DNA from: Chloroflexota bacterium | Lineage (GTDB): Bacteria; Chloroflexota; Dormibacteria; Dormibacterales; Dormibacteraceae | Length of the DNA: 64,000 nucleotides | Assembly (NCBI GenBank): GCA_005883575.1 | Contig: VBFH01000030.1 | Coordinates: 105,001-169,000 of the forward strand | Reading direction: 5' to 3' | Part shown: piece after piece, positions 44,234-53,838 of the stretch | Layout of the letters: the number at the start of each line of letters is the position of its first letter | Position numbering within the stretch: position 1 is the first letter of the stretch | Program-made: the position numbers and the translations under genes | Notes under the pieces: generated by a model | Database searches by the model: none | What the model was told of the DNA's origin: nothing | The model's input: the letters and a program-made list of their open reading frames with translations, nothing else

Positions 44234-45211
44234 ATGCTCGAGACGCCCACACGGGTCGTGGTCACGGGTGCGGCCGGATTCATCGGCTCGCACCTCTGCG
44301 AGCGGCTGCTCGCCGCGGGCCACGAGGTCGTGGGCATCGACTCCCTCAGCGACTACTACGACCGCGAGCGCAAGGAGCAGAACCTGCGCGAGGCCGCCGC
44401 CAATCCCAATTTCACGCTGGAGGAGGCAGACCTCGTCGACGCGAATTTGACCCGCGCGATGCGAGGCGCGGCAGTCGTCTTTCACCTCGCGGGGCAACCG
44501 GGTGTGCGGCCCAGCTGGGGCAGCCATTTCGACCGCTATGTGCACGACAACATCGTCGCCACGCAGCGCTTGCTCGAAGCCTTGCGCGAAGCGCCGGTGC
44601 AAAGGCTTGTCTTCGCCTCCAGCTCTTCGGTCTACGGCAACGCCGAGATGTTCCCCACCAAGGAGACGGCTCTCCCCCGCCCGGTCTCTCCATACGGCAT
44701 GACCAAGCTCGCGGCCGAGCATCTCACCTTCGTCTACATGCGCAACTTCGGCATCCCGGCGACGTCGCTCCGGTACTTCACGGTCTATGGCCCACGCCAG
44801 CGACCCGACATGGCCTTTTGCCGCTTCATGGAATCTCTGGTCGAAGAGCAGGAGATCGAGATCTACGGCGATGGTGAGCAGACCCGCGAATTCACATTCG
44901 TCTCCGACGCCGTGGATGGAACCGTCAAGGCGGCGTCAGCCGACGTCGCCGGCCAGGTCATCAACCTCGGAGGCGGCAGCCGCGTCACGGTCAACAAGGT
45001 TCTCGACACACTCGAGGAGATCAGCCACCTGAAGCCGCGCCGGCGATACCTCCCCGCCGCACCGGGCGATCCCCGTCACACCGGGGCTTCGATCAACCTC
45101 GCCCGCGAAAAGCTGGGGTGGGAGCCGCGCGTCTCATTGCGCGAGGGCCTCGCCAGGCAGTGGGAGTGGTTCCTCGCGACGCCGGCGAAGACTGAGACGT
45201 CGCGAACTTAG
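44234..45211 (+). CDS. NAD-dependent sugar-nucleotide epimerase (UDP-glucuronate/glucose 4-epimerase-like)
   Basis: 325 residues. NAD motif TGAAGFIGSH near residue 12, the SDYYD segment near residue 42 as in UDP-glucuronate 4-epimerases, SSSSVYGN and the catalytic YGMTK. It is the third such epimerase in the window. ATG start 29 bases from the divergent editing gene. Its end overlaps the lipoprotein gene by four bases, tail to tail. Confidence 0.9.
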   Translation: MLETPTRVVVTGAAGFIGSHLCERLLAAGHEVVGIDSLSDYYDRERKEQNLREAAANPNFTLEEADLVDANLTRAMRGAAVVFHLAGQPGVRPSWGSHFDRYVHDNIVATQRLLEALREAPVQRLVFASSSSVYGNAEMFPTKETALPRPVSPYGMTKLAAEHLTFVYMRNFGIPATSLRYFTVYGPRQRPDMAFCRFMESLVEEQEIEIYGDGEQTREFTFVSDAVDGTVKAASADVAGQVINLGGGSRVTVNKVLDTLEEISHLKPRRRYLPAAPGDPRHTGASINLAREKLGWEPRVSLREGLARQWEWFLATPAKTETSRT

Positions 45212-46263
45212 CGAAGACCACCCAGGCCGAGCTTCCAGGCCACCGCGGTGTTGTGCACTGGATCCTCGCACTCCCTCGAGGCAGCTTCGCCGTCGATGCT
45301 CGACTTGCAGATGATCAAGGCGCCGTAGGGGCCTGCCGAGAAGACGTAGTGATACACGCCGGCGGCCGGCGTTCCGCCGGAAGGAATGTAGCCAGAGGAG
45401 ATCCCCTGCGAGTCGGGAGTACCGGGTCCGAACGTGCTCGCCCAATCGGCTGCGTCTGCGCTCGTCGGAAACTTCAGAAGGCCGGTCTGCACCTCCATGT
45501 GGGTGTCGTTGTTGAGCGCGTAGTCGCCATACGTGAACGTGTTGACTCCGTTTTCGTGCAGCAGGGCCAGAACGGTGTCGGGCAGCGCCGTGAGAATCAT
45601 CACCACAAATGCCTCGACCGGGAGCTCGCTGGCGCCCAGCAATGTGATGTCAAGGCCTGGGGGTGGCAAGAGATTCGCGTCCACCGGGGGAGGCGTCGCA
45701 TGGGCCTTGCTCACGTCTTTGAGCGCGGAGGCGAACTTCTGCGCATTCCTGGCCAGCATCTGGACGGTGGTGCCGCGTTCCTTGCGCGACCACACGATCG
45801 CTACCACGATCTGGCCGACCCGGACGAAGGTCCTCGTGACAAAAGGCGCGCCACCGCTCCCCGCAAGGCCGTAGTAGAGGACCTGGTCGCCGACCTTCGG
45901 CGTCGTCGGCGAGGTGCCGAAGTTGGTCTGGTAGCTGCTCATCGCCGAGGTCGCGGACGAAACCTTGTCGTAGACGGTGTAGCGCACAAGCAGCTGTTCG
46001 GCCGTGCCCAGGTGCAGATATTCCTGGCTCACCGAATAGCGCTCGACCGCGGGAGTGGTTTCCGCGTCCAGAGGCCGGACCTCGAAGGACGGCACGCCCG
46101 CCCACCAGTTGCTGTCACCCATCAGGCTTCGCACGTCGGCCATCCTCGGGATCACCGAATAGATGTCCGCCGGCCTGCCGTTGAAACCGCCCGATGAGGC
46201 GGTGCAGGATGCGGCGAGCGCGGCGAGCGCGACCAGAGCCGCGGCGTGCCAGGGCCTAGTCAA
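45208..46263 (-). CDS. Putative secreted lipoprotein, unknown function
   Basis: 351 residues beginning with a lipoprotein signal peptide: RPW, a hydrophobic run, then the lipobox LAASC with Cys near residue 20. The mature part shows two similar halves, each with a (Q/V)VxxxVWSRKE-like or [13 protein letters not shown] strand pattern; no family recognised. The TTG start overlaps the end of lepA by eight bases, so it is read in the lepA transcript. Confidence 0.7.
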   Translation of the reverse strand: MTRPWHAAALVALAALAASCTASSGGFNGRPADIYSVIPRMADVRSLMGDSNWWAGVPSFEVRPLDAETTPAVERYSVSQEYLHLGTAEQLLVRYTVYDKVSSATSAMSSYQTNFGTSPTTPKVGDQVLYYGLAGSGGAPFVTRTFVRVGQIVVAIVWSRKERGTTVQMLARNAQKFASALKDVSKAHATPPPVDANLLPPPGLDITLLGASELPVEAFVVMILTALPDTVLALLHENGVNTFTYGDYALNNDTHMEVQTGLLKFPTSADAADWASTFGPGTPDSQGISSGYIPSGGTPAAGVYHYVFSAGPYGALIICKSSIDGEAASRECEDPVHNTAVAWKLGLGGLR

Positions 46264-48064
46264 GCTTCAGCACCGCCATGAACGCATCTTGCGGAATCTC
46301 GACCGATCCGACCCGCTTCATTCGTCGTTTGCCTTCCTTCTGCCTCTCCAGCAGTTTGCGTTTCCGGGTTACGTCACCGCCATAGCATTTCGCGAGCACG
46401 TCCTTTCGCATCGCGGGGATGGTTTCGCGGGCGATCACCTTACCGCCGATGGCGGCCTGGATCGGCACTTCGTAGAGTTGGCGCGGGATGATCGCCTTGA
46501 GCTTTTCCACCAGCCGCCGCCCCTGGGACTGGGCCTTGCTGCGGTGGCTGATCAGGGATAGGGCATCGACCGGCTCGCCGGCCACCAGGACATCGAGCTT
46601 CACGAGCTCGTCTTCGCGGAAGCCGATCATCTCGTAGTCCATCGACGCATAACCCTTGGACCGTGACTTGAGCTGGTCGTAAAAGTCGTGGATGATCTCC
46701 CCCAGAGGAATCTCGTACTCGAGCACGACACGATCACCCGGCCTGTGCTCCAGGTGCTTGAACGCGCCGCGGCGCTCCTGGCACAGCTCCATCATCGGTC
46801 CGACGTATGCGGACGGCACGATGATCGCGAGCTTGACGAACGGTTCGGAGATGGTTTCGATCATCGTCGGGTCCGGCAGGAGGGCCGGGTTGTCGACCTC
46901 GACAACTCCGCCGCGCTTCAGCTTGACCCGGTACTCCACCGTCGGCGCGGTCGTGATGAGCTCCAGCTCGAACTCGCGCTCGAGTCGTTCCTGGACGATC
47001 TCGAGATGGAGGAGACCCAGGAAACCGCAGCGAAAACCAAAACCCAGCGCGGCCGAGTTCTCCGGTTCGTACGACAGCGCGGCGTCGTTGAGCTGCAGCT
47101 TCTCCAGCGCCTCTTTGAGATCCGCGAACTGGTCTGAGTCGGTCGGAAACAGTCCCGCGAAAACCATCGGCTTGACCTGCCGGTAGCCGGGCAGTGCAGT
47201 GGTCGCGCCGTGCTCCGCGGTCGTGACCGTGTCCCCGACGCGGGCGTCGACGACGTTCTTGATCGCCGCCGTCACGTAACCGACCTCGCCGGCGGTCAGC
47301 TTTTCGGTGGGTCGCGGCCGGGGCGCAAACCAGCCGACCTCATCGACCTCGTGCACCTTGCCCGTGTTCATCATCCGGATCCGGGTGCGCGGGATGATCT
47401 CGCCGTCGACCACGCGGACGTAGGTGATGACTCCACGGTAAGGGTCGTAGTGCGAGTCGAAGATGAGGGCGCGCAGCGGCTTCGAAGGATCGCCGCGCGG
47501 CGACGGCACGCGGTTGACCACGGCCTCAAGGATGTCGTCTGTGCCGACTCCGAGCTTGGCCGACGCGAAGATCACCTGGTCGCGCGGAATCCCCGTGACG
47601 TCGGAGATCTCCTCGGCGACCATCTCAGGCTGCGCCGCGTCGAGGTCGATCTTGTTCACGACCGGAACGATGGTCAGCCCCGCCTCGACGGCCAGGTAGA
47701 GATTGGCAAGGGTCTGGGCCTCGATACCTTGCGCAGCGTCGACGACCAGGATCGCGCCCTCGCAGGCCGCGAGCGAACGCGAGACCTCGTACGCGAAATC
47801 GACGTGGCCGGGCGTGTCGATCAGATTGAGCTCGTATGTCTGTCCGTCGCGCGCGGGATATGCCATGCGCACGGCCTGGAGCTTGATCGTGATCCCGCGC
47901 TCGCGCTCGAGGTCCATGGTGTCGAGCACCTGGTCCTGCATATCGCGCTGGCTGATCGAGCCGGTGCGCTCGAGCAGCCGGTCCGCGAGCGTCGATTTAC
48001 CGTGATCAATGTGGGCGATGATGCAGAAATTCCGCACCAAAGCCTGCTTTGTCGTCGCTGCCAC
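46256..48064 (-). CDS. lepA: Elongation factor 4 (LepA), ribosome back-translocase
   Basis: 602 residues from the GTG at 48064, the normal size. The G1 motif AHIDHGKS is followed by DTPGHVDF (G3) and NKIDLD (G4). The C-terminal LepA-specific domain carries [16 protein letters not shown] and ends [20 protein letters not shown]. It acts on ribosomes during initiation and elongation under stress. An ATG at 48085 would add seven residues and would overlap the start of the divergent gene. Confidence 0.97.
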   Translation of the reverse strand: MAATTKQALVRNFCIIAHIDHGKSTLADRLLERTGSISQRDMQDQVLDTMDLERERGITIKLQAVRMAYPARDGQTYELNLIDTPGHVDFAYEVSRSLAACEGAILVVDAAQGIEAQTLANLYLAVEAGLTIVPVVNKIDLDAAQPEMVAEEISDVTGIPRDQVIFASAKLGVGTDDILEAVVNRVPSPRGDPSKPLRALIFDSHYDPYRGVITYVRVVDGEIIPRTRIRMMNTGKVHEVDEVGWFAPRPRPTEKLTAGEVGYVTAAIKNVVDARVGDTVTTAEHGATTALPGYRQVKPMVFAGLFPTDSDQFADLKEALEKLQLNDAALSYEPENSAALGFGFRCGFLGLLHLEIVQERLEREFELELITTAPTVEYRVKLKRGGVVEVDNPALLPDPTMIETISEPFVKLAIIVPSAYVGPMMELCQERRGAFKHLEHRPGDRVVLEYEIPLGEIIHDFYDQLKSRSKGYASMDYEMIGFREDELVKLDVLVAGEPVDALSLISHRSKAQSQGRRLVEKLKAIIPRQLYEVPIQAAIGGKVIARETIPAMRKDVLAKCYGGDVTRKRKLLERQKEGKRRMKRVGSVEIPQDAFMAVLKLD

Positions 48065-48083
48065 GTTCAAAATGCTAGGGGTC

Positions 48084-48425
48084 ATGAACGCGGTGCTCGT
48101 CATCGGCGCCCTTGTCAGCGTGGCGGGAGGTGTGTTGCTCGCGAACCTGGTCGGCGCGGGTGACTACGTCATCCGGCATCTGACATCGAAACCCCTGGGC
48201 ACCCTTCCGCCCGGATTCGCGGCCTCCAAGGGAGGTTTCCAGGTCTACGCCCTGCTCGTTCTCGCGATCGGGCTCGTATTTCTCGGCGTCGGGGTCGCCG
48301 CCTCGGCGGTGACGCCGGGCGCGGCGTTGCTGGGGATCGGGCTGGTGGCGTTTGGCTTCGCCTCGGTGCTCGCGATCCGAGGCGAGGTCGCAACCGCCAG
48401 AGGCAACAAGGCTAGCCGGACCTGA
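48084..48425 (+). CDS. Small membrane protein, unknown function
   Basis: 113 residues with three helices (about 2-22, 52-72 and 76-96) and a short positively charged tail. ATG at 48084 follows AGGGG; an in-frame ATG at 48072 is the alternative. Divergent from lepA with about 20 bases between starts, and its end overlaps the rsmE end by 14 bases. No family recognised. Confidence 0.65.
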   Translation: MNAVLVIGALVSVAGGVLLANLVGAGDYVIRHLTSKPLGTLPPGFAASKGGFQVYALLVLAIGLVFLGVGVAASAVTPGAALLGIGLVAFGFASVLAIRGEVATARGNKASRT

Positions 48426-49083
48426 GGGCGAGGGCGATCGCGAGCCCAACGACCGCCGCGGTGTCCGCGCGCAGATTTCGAGGCCCGAGGCTGGCCGTGA
48501 CCGAAGCGGCTTCGCGCTCCCGCTCCGTCCAACCCCCTTCCGGACCGATCAGCATGGTCAGGTCGCGAGGTGCACCCATGTCGGCCAGGCGTCGCGGGGC
48601 GTCGCGCACGAGCATCACCGGATAGTCCTCCGCTCCGATCACGGCATCCAGCGACGACGCGGCCGAAACCTCGGGCACGCGCAACCGCGCGGCCAGCATC
48701 GCTGCCTCCCGGCAGATCGTCGCCCAGCGTTCGAGCTTCTCGCCCCGAGCCACGCTCCGCTCGGCCTGAAAGACGACGAACGCGTACGCGCCGGCTTCCG
48801 TGCAGCGCGACAGCACCAGCTCGAGCGCGGGAGCCGGCAGGTTGGCGATCGCGATCGTGATCTGCGCTGCTGGTTCGGGCTGATGCTTCCGCTCCGACGC
48901 GACCGATCCCTCGACGCGCTCCGCCGTGACCGAGTCGAGCCGGACGGTCAGCATGTACCCCCGGGGGTCGACGACATCGATCTCCTCCCCGGGCCGGGCC
49001 CGCAGCGAGCGCGCGAGGTGGAGGGCGTCGCCGCCCTCGATCACCACCCGCTCGCCCTCGCGGCGGCCGAAGAACGCGGGCAT
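48412..49083 (-). CDS. rsmE: 16S rRNA m3U1498 methyltransferase RsmE
   Basis: 223 residues of the SPOUT family. LIGPEGGWTEREREAA and the end GPRNLRADTAAV form the knotted SAM site. The N-terminal PUA-like domain has HLARSLRARPGEEIDVVD. It methylates U1498 in helix 44 of 16S rRNA. Its ATG directly follows the stop of a 28-codon micro-ORF (TAGATG). Confidence 0.95.
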   Translation of the reverse strand: MPAFFGRREGERVVIEGGDALHLARSLRARPGEEIDVVDPRGYMLTVRLDSVTAERVEGSVASERKHQPEPAAQITIAIANLPAPALELVLSRCTEAGAYAFVVFQAERSVARGEKLERWATICREAAMLAARLRVPEVSAASSLDAVIGAEDYPVMLVRDAPRRLADMGAPRDLTMLIGPEGGWTEREREAASVTASLGPRNLRADTAAVVGLAIALALRSG

Positions 49084-49170
49084 CTACATCACGTTGAAGG
49101 TTTCGTAGACGGCGACCTGGGCGCCGCCTTTGATCACCGGACAGCCGTAATGGATAAGGAGGTATCTCAC
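49084..49170 (-). CDS. 28-residue coupled micro-ORF between udg and rsmE
   Basis: A GTG-to-TAG frame of 28 codons, reading (M)RYLLIHYGCPVIKGGAQ and continuing VAVYETFNVM. Its GTG overlaps the udg stop as GTGA and its TAG is immediately followed by the rsmE ATG, so it fits perfectly between two coupled genes. Third codon positions are mostly G or C, as in neighbouring genes. It has one Cys and no membrane helix. I recognise no family; it could be a real peptide or a coupling leader for rsmE. Confidence 0.55.
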   Translation of the reverse strand: MRYLLIHYGCPVIKGGAQVAVYETFNVM

Positions 49171-49775
49171 CCCGCCAAGTTTGATCGCTGCTCGCTGATC
49201 AGGGCGAGCGCTCGCGCGAGCCGGTCGCGGTTCGCCGGCGCGTTGAGCCAGCGGTTCTGACCCGACGGATGCGGCAGCGGGATCATCACCGGCCGGGCGC
49301 CGAAGGCTTTGCCCACGCGGTCCTCCAACGCGGCGCGGCCGAGGAAGCGCGAGATCGCCATCTGGCCGACGAGGATGATCACCTTGGGCTTGAGCAGCCC
49401 TAGCTCGGCGTCGAGCCAGTGGGCGCAGTTCGCGATCCCGGCGGGGGGTGGCGCCAGGTCGCCCGTGTCCTGGCGGTTGCGCCCGGGGAAGCAGCGCATC
49501 AGCGCTGCGATGTAAGTCAGGCGGCGGAACTCCTCGGGGTCGTGGAAGCCGGCCCGCAGCATCCAGCGGTCGAGCTCCCTGCCGGCACGTCCGGAGAACG
49601 GCCGCCGGGTCTCGCGCTCCGCGGGCCCGGGCGCCTGTCCGATGAGAAAGAACGGGGCACCCCATCGTCCCTCGAACGTCGGGTTGGCCTCCCCGATGAT
49701 GCCCTGGTCGGCGCACACGCGGCACGCGCGACACGCGGCCTGGTGCGCGAGCAGGTCAGAGCGGCCTGCCGTCAG
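49167..49775 (-). CDS. Iron-sulfur uracil-DNA glycosylase (family 4-like)
   Basis: About 202 residues. Four cluster-ligand cysteines are visible (CRACRVC at the start; LMRCFPGRN and IANCAHW later). Motif A reads GQAPGPAERETRRPFSGRAG where family 4 has GEAPG, and motif C is PHPSGQNRW. It removes uracil from DNA. The protein needs residues before the first Cys, but no ATG, GTG or TTG is there. A CTG at 49775 overlaps the preceding stop as CTGA and is the only reasonable start. Confidence 0.88.
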   Translation of the reverse strand: MTAGRSDLLAHQAACRACRVCADQGIIGEANPTFEGRWGAPFFLIGQAPGPAERETRRPFSGRAGRELDRWMLRAGFHDPEEFRRLTYIAALMRCFPGRNRQDTGDLAPPPAGIANCAHWLDAELGLLKPKVIILVGQMAISRFLGRAALEDRVGKAFGARPVMIPLPHPSGQNRWLNAPANRDRLARALALISEQRSNLAG

Positions 49776-50782
49776 ATGACGCGGATCAGGCGCGAGTTCG
49801 GTGCGGCGCCAGGAATCCGCCCGCGCTTGGTCATCGGCTTGCCCGCGATCTCTTTGATGTCGGCGGTGAAGGCGATGGGTGAGGCTGAGCTGATCGCCAT
49901 CCCCACCCCATAGGAGTGGATGGGACATTTCGCGGCTTCGAACTCGCGGATCCGCGCGGCGTCGAGACCCCCGGAGACGAAGATGCCGACATGTTCAAAC
50001 CCCGCAAAGTCGAGGCGAGCGCGAACCTCTTTCACAAGATCGACCGTCACTCCACCGCGCTCGCCCGGAGTGTCGAGCCGCACCCCGCGCAGCCGCTTGC
50101 CCAGCGCCTCGGCGACGCGCAGCGCCTCCTCGGCCTCGTCCTTGAACGTATCGACGAGCACGATTCGCAGCACGTCGTCGCGCATGTGCTCATCGAAGGC
50201 GAGCGCCGCTTTGACAGTGTCGCCGAACAGAAGGATCATCGCGTGCGGCATCGTGCCCGACGCTCCCTGCAGTCCGGCGAGCTGCGCGCCGAGAGGTGTC
50301 GCGCAGCCGGCGCACCCGCCGACGACCGCCGCATACTCCATCGTCGGACCGATCAGAGGGTGGACGTGGCGGGCGCCAAAGCTGATCACGCGCTTGCCGC
50401 CCGCGGCCTCGACGATCTCTCGCGCGGCGGTCGCCCAGCCAGAGCAGCTGGACAGCATGCCGAGCAGCGCCGTCTCATAGACACCGAAGCGCGAATAAGG
50501 CCCGCGGATCCGGAGCACAGTCTCCTTTGCGCTCATAGCCGCGCCTTCGGCGATCGTCCACGCCTGGTCGCCTTCCTGCAGCACCCCGCCGAGCAGCCGC
50601 ACGGCCTCGGCGACTCCGCAAAGGACTCCAGGCCGGCTGGCAAAGAAATCCATGGCGACGACGGCGTCGACGTGGGCGCCGGCCAGGGTCGTCCGGGCGC
50701 GCTGGAAGTAGACGTCGGAGGCGGGCCCGCCGTAATAGGCGATGAGCTCGGCCGCCGGACTGGCGGCCGTAACCTGCTTCAT
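49772..50782 (-). CDS. pncB: Nicotinate phosphoribosyltransferase
   Basis: 336 residues, the compact form of the enzyme. It converts nicotinate and PRPP to nicotinate mononucleotide for NAD salvage. Family features are YFQRARTTL near the N-terminus, FGARHVHPLIGPTMEYAAVVGG with the phospho-His region, and IFVSGGLDAARIREF at the phosphate-binding loop. ATG start, 40 bases from the divergent mrp start. It heads the run with udg, the micro-ORF and rsmE. Confidence 0.92.
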   Translation of the reverse strand: MKQVTAASPAAELIAYYGGPASDVYFQRARTTLAGAHVDAVVAMDFFASRPGVLCGVAEAVRLLGGVLQEGDQAWTIAEGAAMSAKETVLRIRGPYSRFGVYETALLGMLSSCSGWATAAREIVEAAGGKRVISFGARHVHPLIGPTMEYAAVVGGCAGCATPLGAQLAGLQGASGTMPHAMILLFGDTVKAALAFDEHMRDDVLRIVLVDTFKDEAEEALRVAEALGKRLRGVRLDTPGERGGVTVDLVKEVRARLDFAGFEHVGIFVSGGLDAARIREFEAAKCPIHSYGVGMAISSASPIAFTADIKEIAGKPMTKRGRIPGAAPNSRLIRVI

Positions 50783-50800
50783 TGCGCATTGAACTTAGCA

Positions 50801-50820
50801 GCCTCGGTAAGATCCGAGGC
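50801..50820 (+). promoter_or_regulatory. Hairpin hiding the mrp ribosome-binding site
   Basis: GCCTCGG (50801-50807), loop TAAGAT, CCGAGGC (50814-50820): a perfect seven-pair stem ending two bases before the mrp ATG. The only purine-rich site for ribosome binding, GAGG, lies inside the 3' arm, so folding should hinder initiation. What would open it is not visible. Confidence 0.6.
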
Positions 50821-50822
50821 CT

Positions 50823-51902
50823 ATGGGCATGCCTTCTTCGCAGCAGGTGCTCGACGTGCTCGGGCGGATCAAGGACCCCGACCTCGGCCGCGACGTCGTG
50901 AGCCTCGGGATGATCAAGGAGCTCGAGGTGAGCCCGCAGGGCAAGGTCAGCTTCACATTCGAGCTGACCACGCCTGCCTGTCCTGTTCGCGACCGGTTCA
51001 AGTCGCAGGCGGAAGACGCGGTCAACGAGCTGCCTGGAGTGACAGCGGTGGACATCCGCATGACCGCCAACGTCCGGCCGGCCTTCACGCGCCCGAAACC
51101 GTCCGAGATCCTGCCCGGCGTCAAGCAGACGATCGCCGTCGCCTCGGGCAAAGGCGGGGTGGGCAAGTCAACGGTCGCCGTCAACCTGGCGGCGGCTCTG
51201 CGCCTCAGCGGAGCCGAGGTCGGGCTGCTCGACGCGGACATCTACGGCCCTTCGATCCCCGTGATGACCGGCTCGCGTACCGTTCCCCAACAGGCCAACG
51301 GCCGCCTCCTGCCGGTCGAGTCGCACGGAATGAAGCTCATGTCCTTCGGACATATCAACCCGGGGGGCGAGCCGACCATCTATCGCGGCCCGATGGTCGG
51401 CAAGGCGATCGAGGCGATGATGATCCAGGTCGACTGGGGCCGGCTCGACTACCTCGTCATCGACCTACCGCCGGGGACCGGCGACGCGTCGCTGACGCTC
51501 GCGCAGGCCGTGCCGCTGACGGGCGTGGCGATCGTCTGCACACCGCAGGACGTGGCGACCGACATCGCGGTCAAGGCACTGCAGATGTTTCGCAAGCTCA
51601 ACGTCACGCCGCTTGGCCTCATCGAGAACATGAGCTGGTACGTCTGCCCCAGCTGCGGCCACCGGCACGAGATCTTCAGCCATGGTGGAGCGGAATCGGC
51701 GGCGAAGAAGCTGGGCGTTCCATTCCTCGGCGCGATCCCGCTCGAAGAGGCGATCCGCGCAGACGCCGACTCCGGCGTCCCCGTCGTCATCTCGCGACCT
51801 GAATCCGCGGGCGCGAAAGCGTTTGTGGAGATCGCCTCGCAGGTCGCCGCCCGCACTTCGATTCAGTCGTACCGGCAGCTGCCCGTCATCAACGTCCACT
51901 AG
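50823..51902 (+). CDS. mrp: Mrp/NBP35 (ApbC) family iron-sulfur cluster carrier ATPase
   Basis: 359 residues. An N-terminal MIP18/DUF59 domain (residues about 5-85) precedes a deviant Walker A SGKGGVGKST. The C-terminal part has CPSCGHRHEIFSHGG with the CxxC that binds the bridging Fe-S cluster. It carries or delivers Fe-S clusters. Start is the ATG just after the hairpin; another ATG at 50829 is in frame. A DUF971 gene follows in the same frame after the TAG. Confidence 0.95.
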   Translation: MGMPSSQQVLDVLGRIKDPDLGRDVVSLGMIKELEVSPQGKVSFTFELTTPACPVRDRFKSQAEDAVNELPGVTAVDIRMTANVRPAFTRPKPSEILPGVKQTIAVASGKGGVGKSTVAVNLAAALRLSGAEVGLLDADIYGPSIPVMTGSRTVPQQANGRLLPVESHGMKLMSFGHINPGGEPTIYRGPMVGKAIEAMMIQVDWGRLDYLVIDLPPGTGDASLTLAQAVPLTGVAIVCTPQDVATDIAVKALQMFRKLNVTPLGLIENMSWYVCPSCGHRHEIFSHGGAESAAKKLGVPFLGAIPLEEAIRADADSGVPVVISRPESAGAKAFVEIASQVAARTSIQSYRQLPVINVH

Positions 51903-51914
51903 GCGGTTAGGCCG

Positions 51915-52229
51915 CTGCAAGACCCAGACCCGTTTCCCACCAACATCGATGTCGACCGCGCGCGCCAGGTGGTAGAGATCATGTGGGAGGATGGCGCGCA
52001 CACGACCTACACGGGCGAGCAGCTGCGGTGGGCATGTCCGTGCGCCGAGTGCCGCGGCGAGGCAGGTTTGCCAGGCCGCCTGTCGCGCGTGAAAGCATTG
52101 AGCGCGGAAGAGCTGCGGGTCCAGGACGTCACGCTCGTCGGTCAGTACGCGCTGCAGATCGCGTTCGAGAGCGGGCACGCGACCGGCCTCTATACATTCA
52201 ATTACCTCCGGCGGCACTTGATGCAATAA
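51915..52229 (+). CDS. DUF971 domain protein; start probably CTG
   Basis: About 104 residues. The conserved DUF971 core is VVEIMWEDGAHTTYTGEQLR with cysteines in ACPCAECRGE, then FNYLRRHL. Homologues begin some 15-20 residues before the WEDG strand, and the sequence there (DPFPTNIDVDRARQ) continues the family pattern, so the GTG at 51969 would truncate it. The CTG at 51915 is the only candidate codon, 12 bases after the mrp stop. DUF971 genes commonly follow mrp and may aid Fe-S handling; function not established. Confidence 0.8.
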   Translation: MQDPDPFPTNIDVDRARQVVEIMWEDGAHTTYTGEQLRWACPCAECRGEAGLPGRLSRVKALSAEELRVQDVTLVGQYALQIAFESGHATGLYTFNYLRRHLMQ

Positions 52230-52242
52230 TTCCCGCGGCCCG

Positions 52243-53838
52243 TTGTCGATCTCCACGTCGCCGCCAGAAATCAAGCCACCGTCCCCCGCGACCTATCCGC
52301 TGAGACGACCCGCGCGTCGCCGTCGGACTCTTGGCCGCCGCGGTTGGACCGCTATCGGCACCGTACTGCTCGTCGTCCTGATCGGCGTGGGCGCATTTCT
52401 CATCTACGAGAACACGCTGCCAACCACCGTGACCACGAACGTCAAAAACGGCGCGAAGGACATTCCGACGGACGGCAGCTTCACGCTCACGTTCTCGAGG
52501 TCGGTCTCCCCCGACGTGATCAGGGCGGCGTTCTCGATCACGCCGGCGACCGACGGCACGATCACGTCGGTGTCGGGGCAGACCCAGTACGCGTGGACGC
52601 CGGGCAAACCGCTGAGCGAGCTCACGACCTACACCGCGGCGCTGCTGCCGATCTACGACATCGGCCATCACCGCGTGAGCGGAGGCCGGTGGAGCTTTAC
52701 GACCATCATCATCCCGCGCGTGGTCGGGCTCACCTCAGGAGACGGCAGCCAGTTGAAAGACGGCATGGAGATCGATCCGTCGTCGTCGCTGAAGGTCACC
52801 TTCAACGACGCGATGGAGCCGGTCACGATCAAAGCCACGATCGGTGGACAGGTCGCCAACCTCAAATGGGCCGAGGACGACCGCAGCGCGACCTTCTCGA
52901 CCGCCGGTCTCGCGTCTGGACCGCTCACGATCCAGATCGCGCCTGGTGGCCGCGACCAGAGCGGGCACATCGCCGCGGCGGCGTTCACCGTCAAGACCGG
53001 CATCTACTGGCACGACCACGAGCACACCGTCTCGCTGCGCTATCCGGCGATGATCCAGATTCCCAATGACGAGTTCGCGCGCGACCAGAACGGCTTGCAA
53101 GCGGCGGACATGATCTTCGAGTACCTCGCCGAGGGTGGAATCACACGCCTCACTGCCGTCTACCAGAACGCTCCGAACCTGATCGGCCCGATGAGGTCGG
53201 CCAGATTCATCTCGCTGAAGATCGGACGCCACTACCGGGGCTTGCTGTTTCAGTCGGGCGAGTCACAAGCCACCCGCGCACGGGCCGCCTCGGATCCGAG
53301 CCCGCAGTTCTTCGACACGATCGGCTATCAGTACCGGACGAACGCTCGGTTCGTGCCCGACAACCTGATGATCGACGGGGACAGGGTGGCGGCGGCCGAG
53401 AACAACTTTTACTCCGGCATCGCCGCATTCACGATTCCGAAGGCGCGGCCTGACCTGAGCGGCGGCAGCCTGGCCGGCACGGTGACCGTCGGCGAGCACT
53501 ATTCGACCTATTCATACGACGCGGTCACCGGCACGTACCAGAAGACGGAAGAGGGCCACCGCTACGCCGACGCGAGCTTGAAGCAGCCGCTGCGGATCGA
53601 GATGCTGGTCGTCCTGCACACCCGGGAGCAGCTGCTCGACGTCGGCGACGGCCATGGCGCCCACATCCACGATTTCGACCTGGACACGAGCGGCGCTATC
53701 AGCGTCTACTACAAAGGCCTCGGCTACAAGGGAGCCTGGAAGTCGACCAACAGCCACGGCCCGCTGGTGTTCACGCTCGACAACGGCCAGTCCCTGCAGC
53801 TGCCGCCGGGCCTGGTCTGGATCGACGTCACGCAGTAA
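52243..53838 (+). CDS. DUF3048 surface protein with Ig-like (Big_5) domains
   Basis: 531 residues. A basic N-terminus and one membrane helix (AIGTVLLVVLIGVGAFLIY) anchor it. Next come two Ig-like stretches (about 60-145 and 155-245: VKNGAKDIPTDGSFTLTFSR and EIDPSSSLKVTFNDAME). Then follows DUF3048, with the conserved ADMIFEYLAEGGITRLTAVY and MRSARFISLKI of YerB-type proteins. It is extracytoplasmic; role unknown. TTG start 13 bases after DUF971. It abuts the convergent methyltransferase gene. Confidence 0.85.
   Translation: MSISTSPPEIKPPSPATYPLRRPARRRRTLGRRGWTAIGTVLLVVLIGVGAFLIYENTLPTTVTTNVKNGAKDIPTDGSFTLTFSRSVSPDVIRAAFSITPATDGTITSVSGQTQYAWTPGKPLSELTTYTAALLPIYDIGHHRVSGGRWSFTTIIIPRVVGLTSGDGSQLKDGMEIDPSSSLKVTFNDAMEPVTIKATIGGQVANLKWAEDDRSATFSTAGLASGPLTIQIAPGGRDQSGHIAAAAFTVKTGIYWHDHEHTVSLRYPAMIQIPNDEFARDQNGLQAADMIFEYLAEGGITRLTAVYQNAPNLIGPMRSARFISLKIGRHYRGLLFQSGESQATRARAASDPSPQFFDTIGYQYRTNARFVPDNLMIDGDRVAAAENNFYSGIAAFTIPKARPDLSGGSLAGTVTVGEHYSTYSYDAVTGTYQKTEEGHRYADASLKQPLRIEMLVVLHTREQLLDVGDGHGAHIHDFDLDTSGAISVYYKGLGYKGAWKSTNSHGPLVFTLDNGQSLQLPPGLVWIDVTQ

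Noticed and set aside
49084..49734. Long minus-strand frame covering udg in another phase
   Set aside because: It is the shadow of the uracil-DNA glycosylase gene; only its last 28 codons, after the udg stop, are plausible as a separate peptide.
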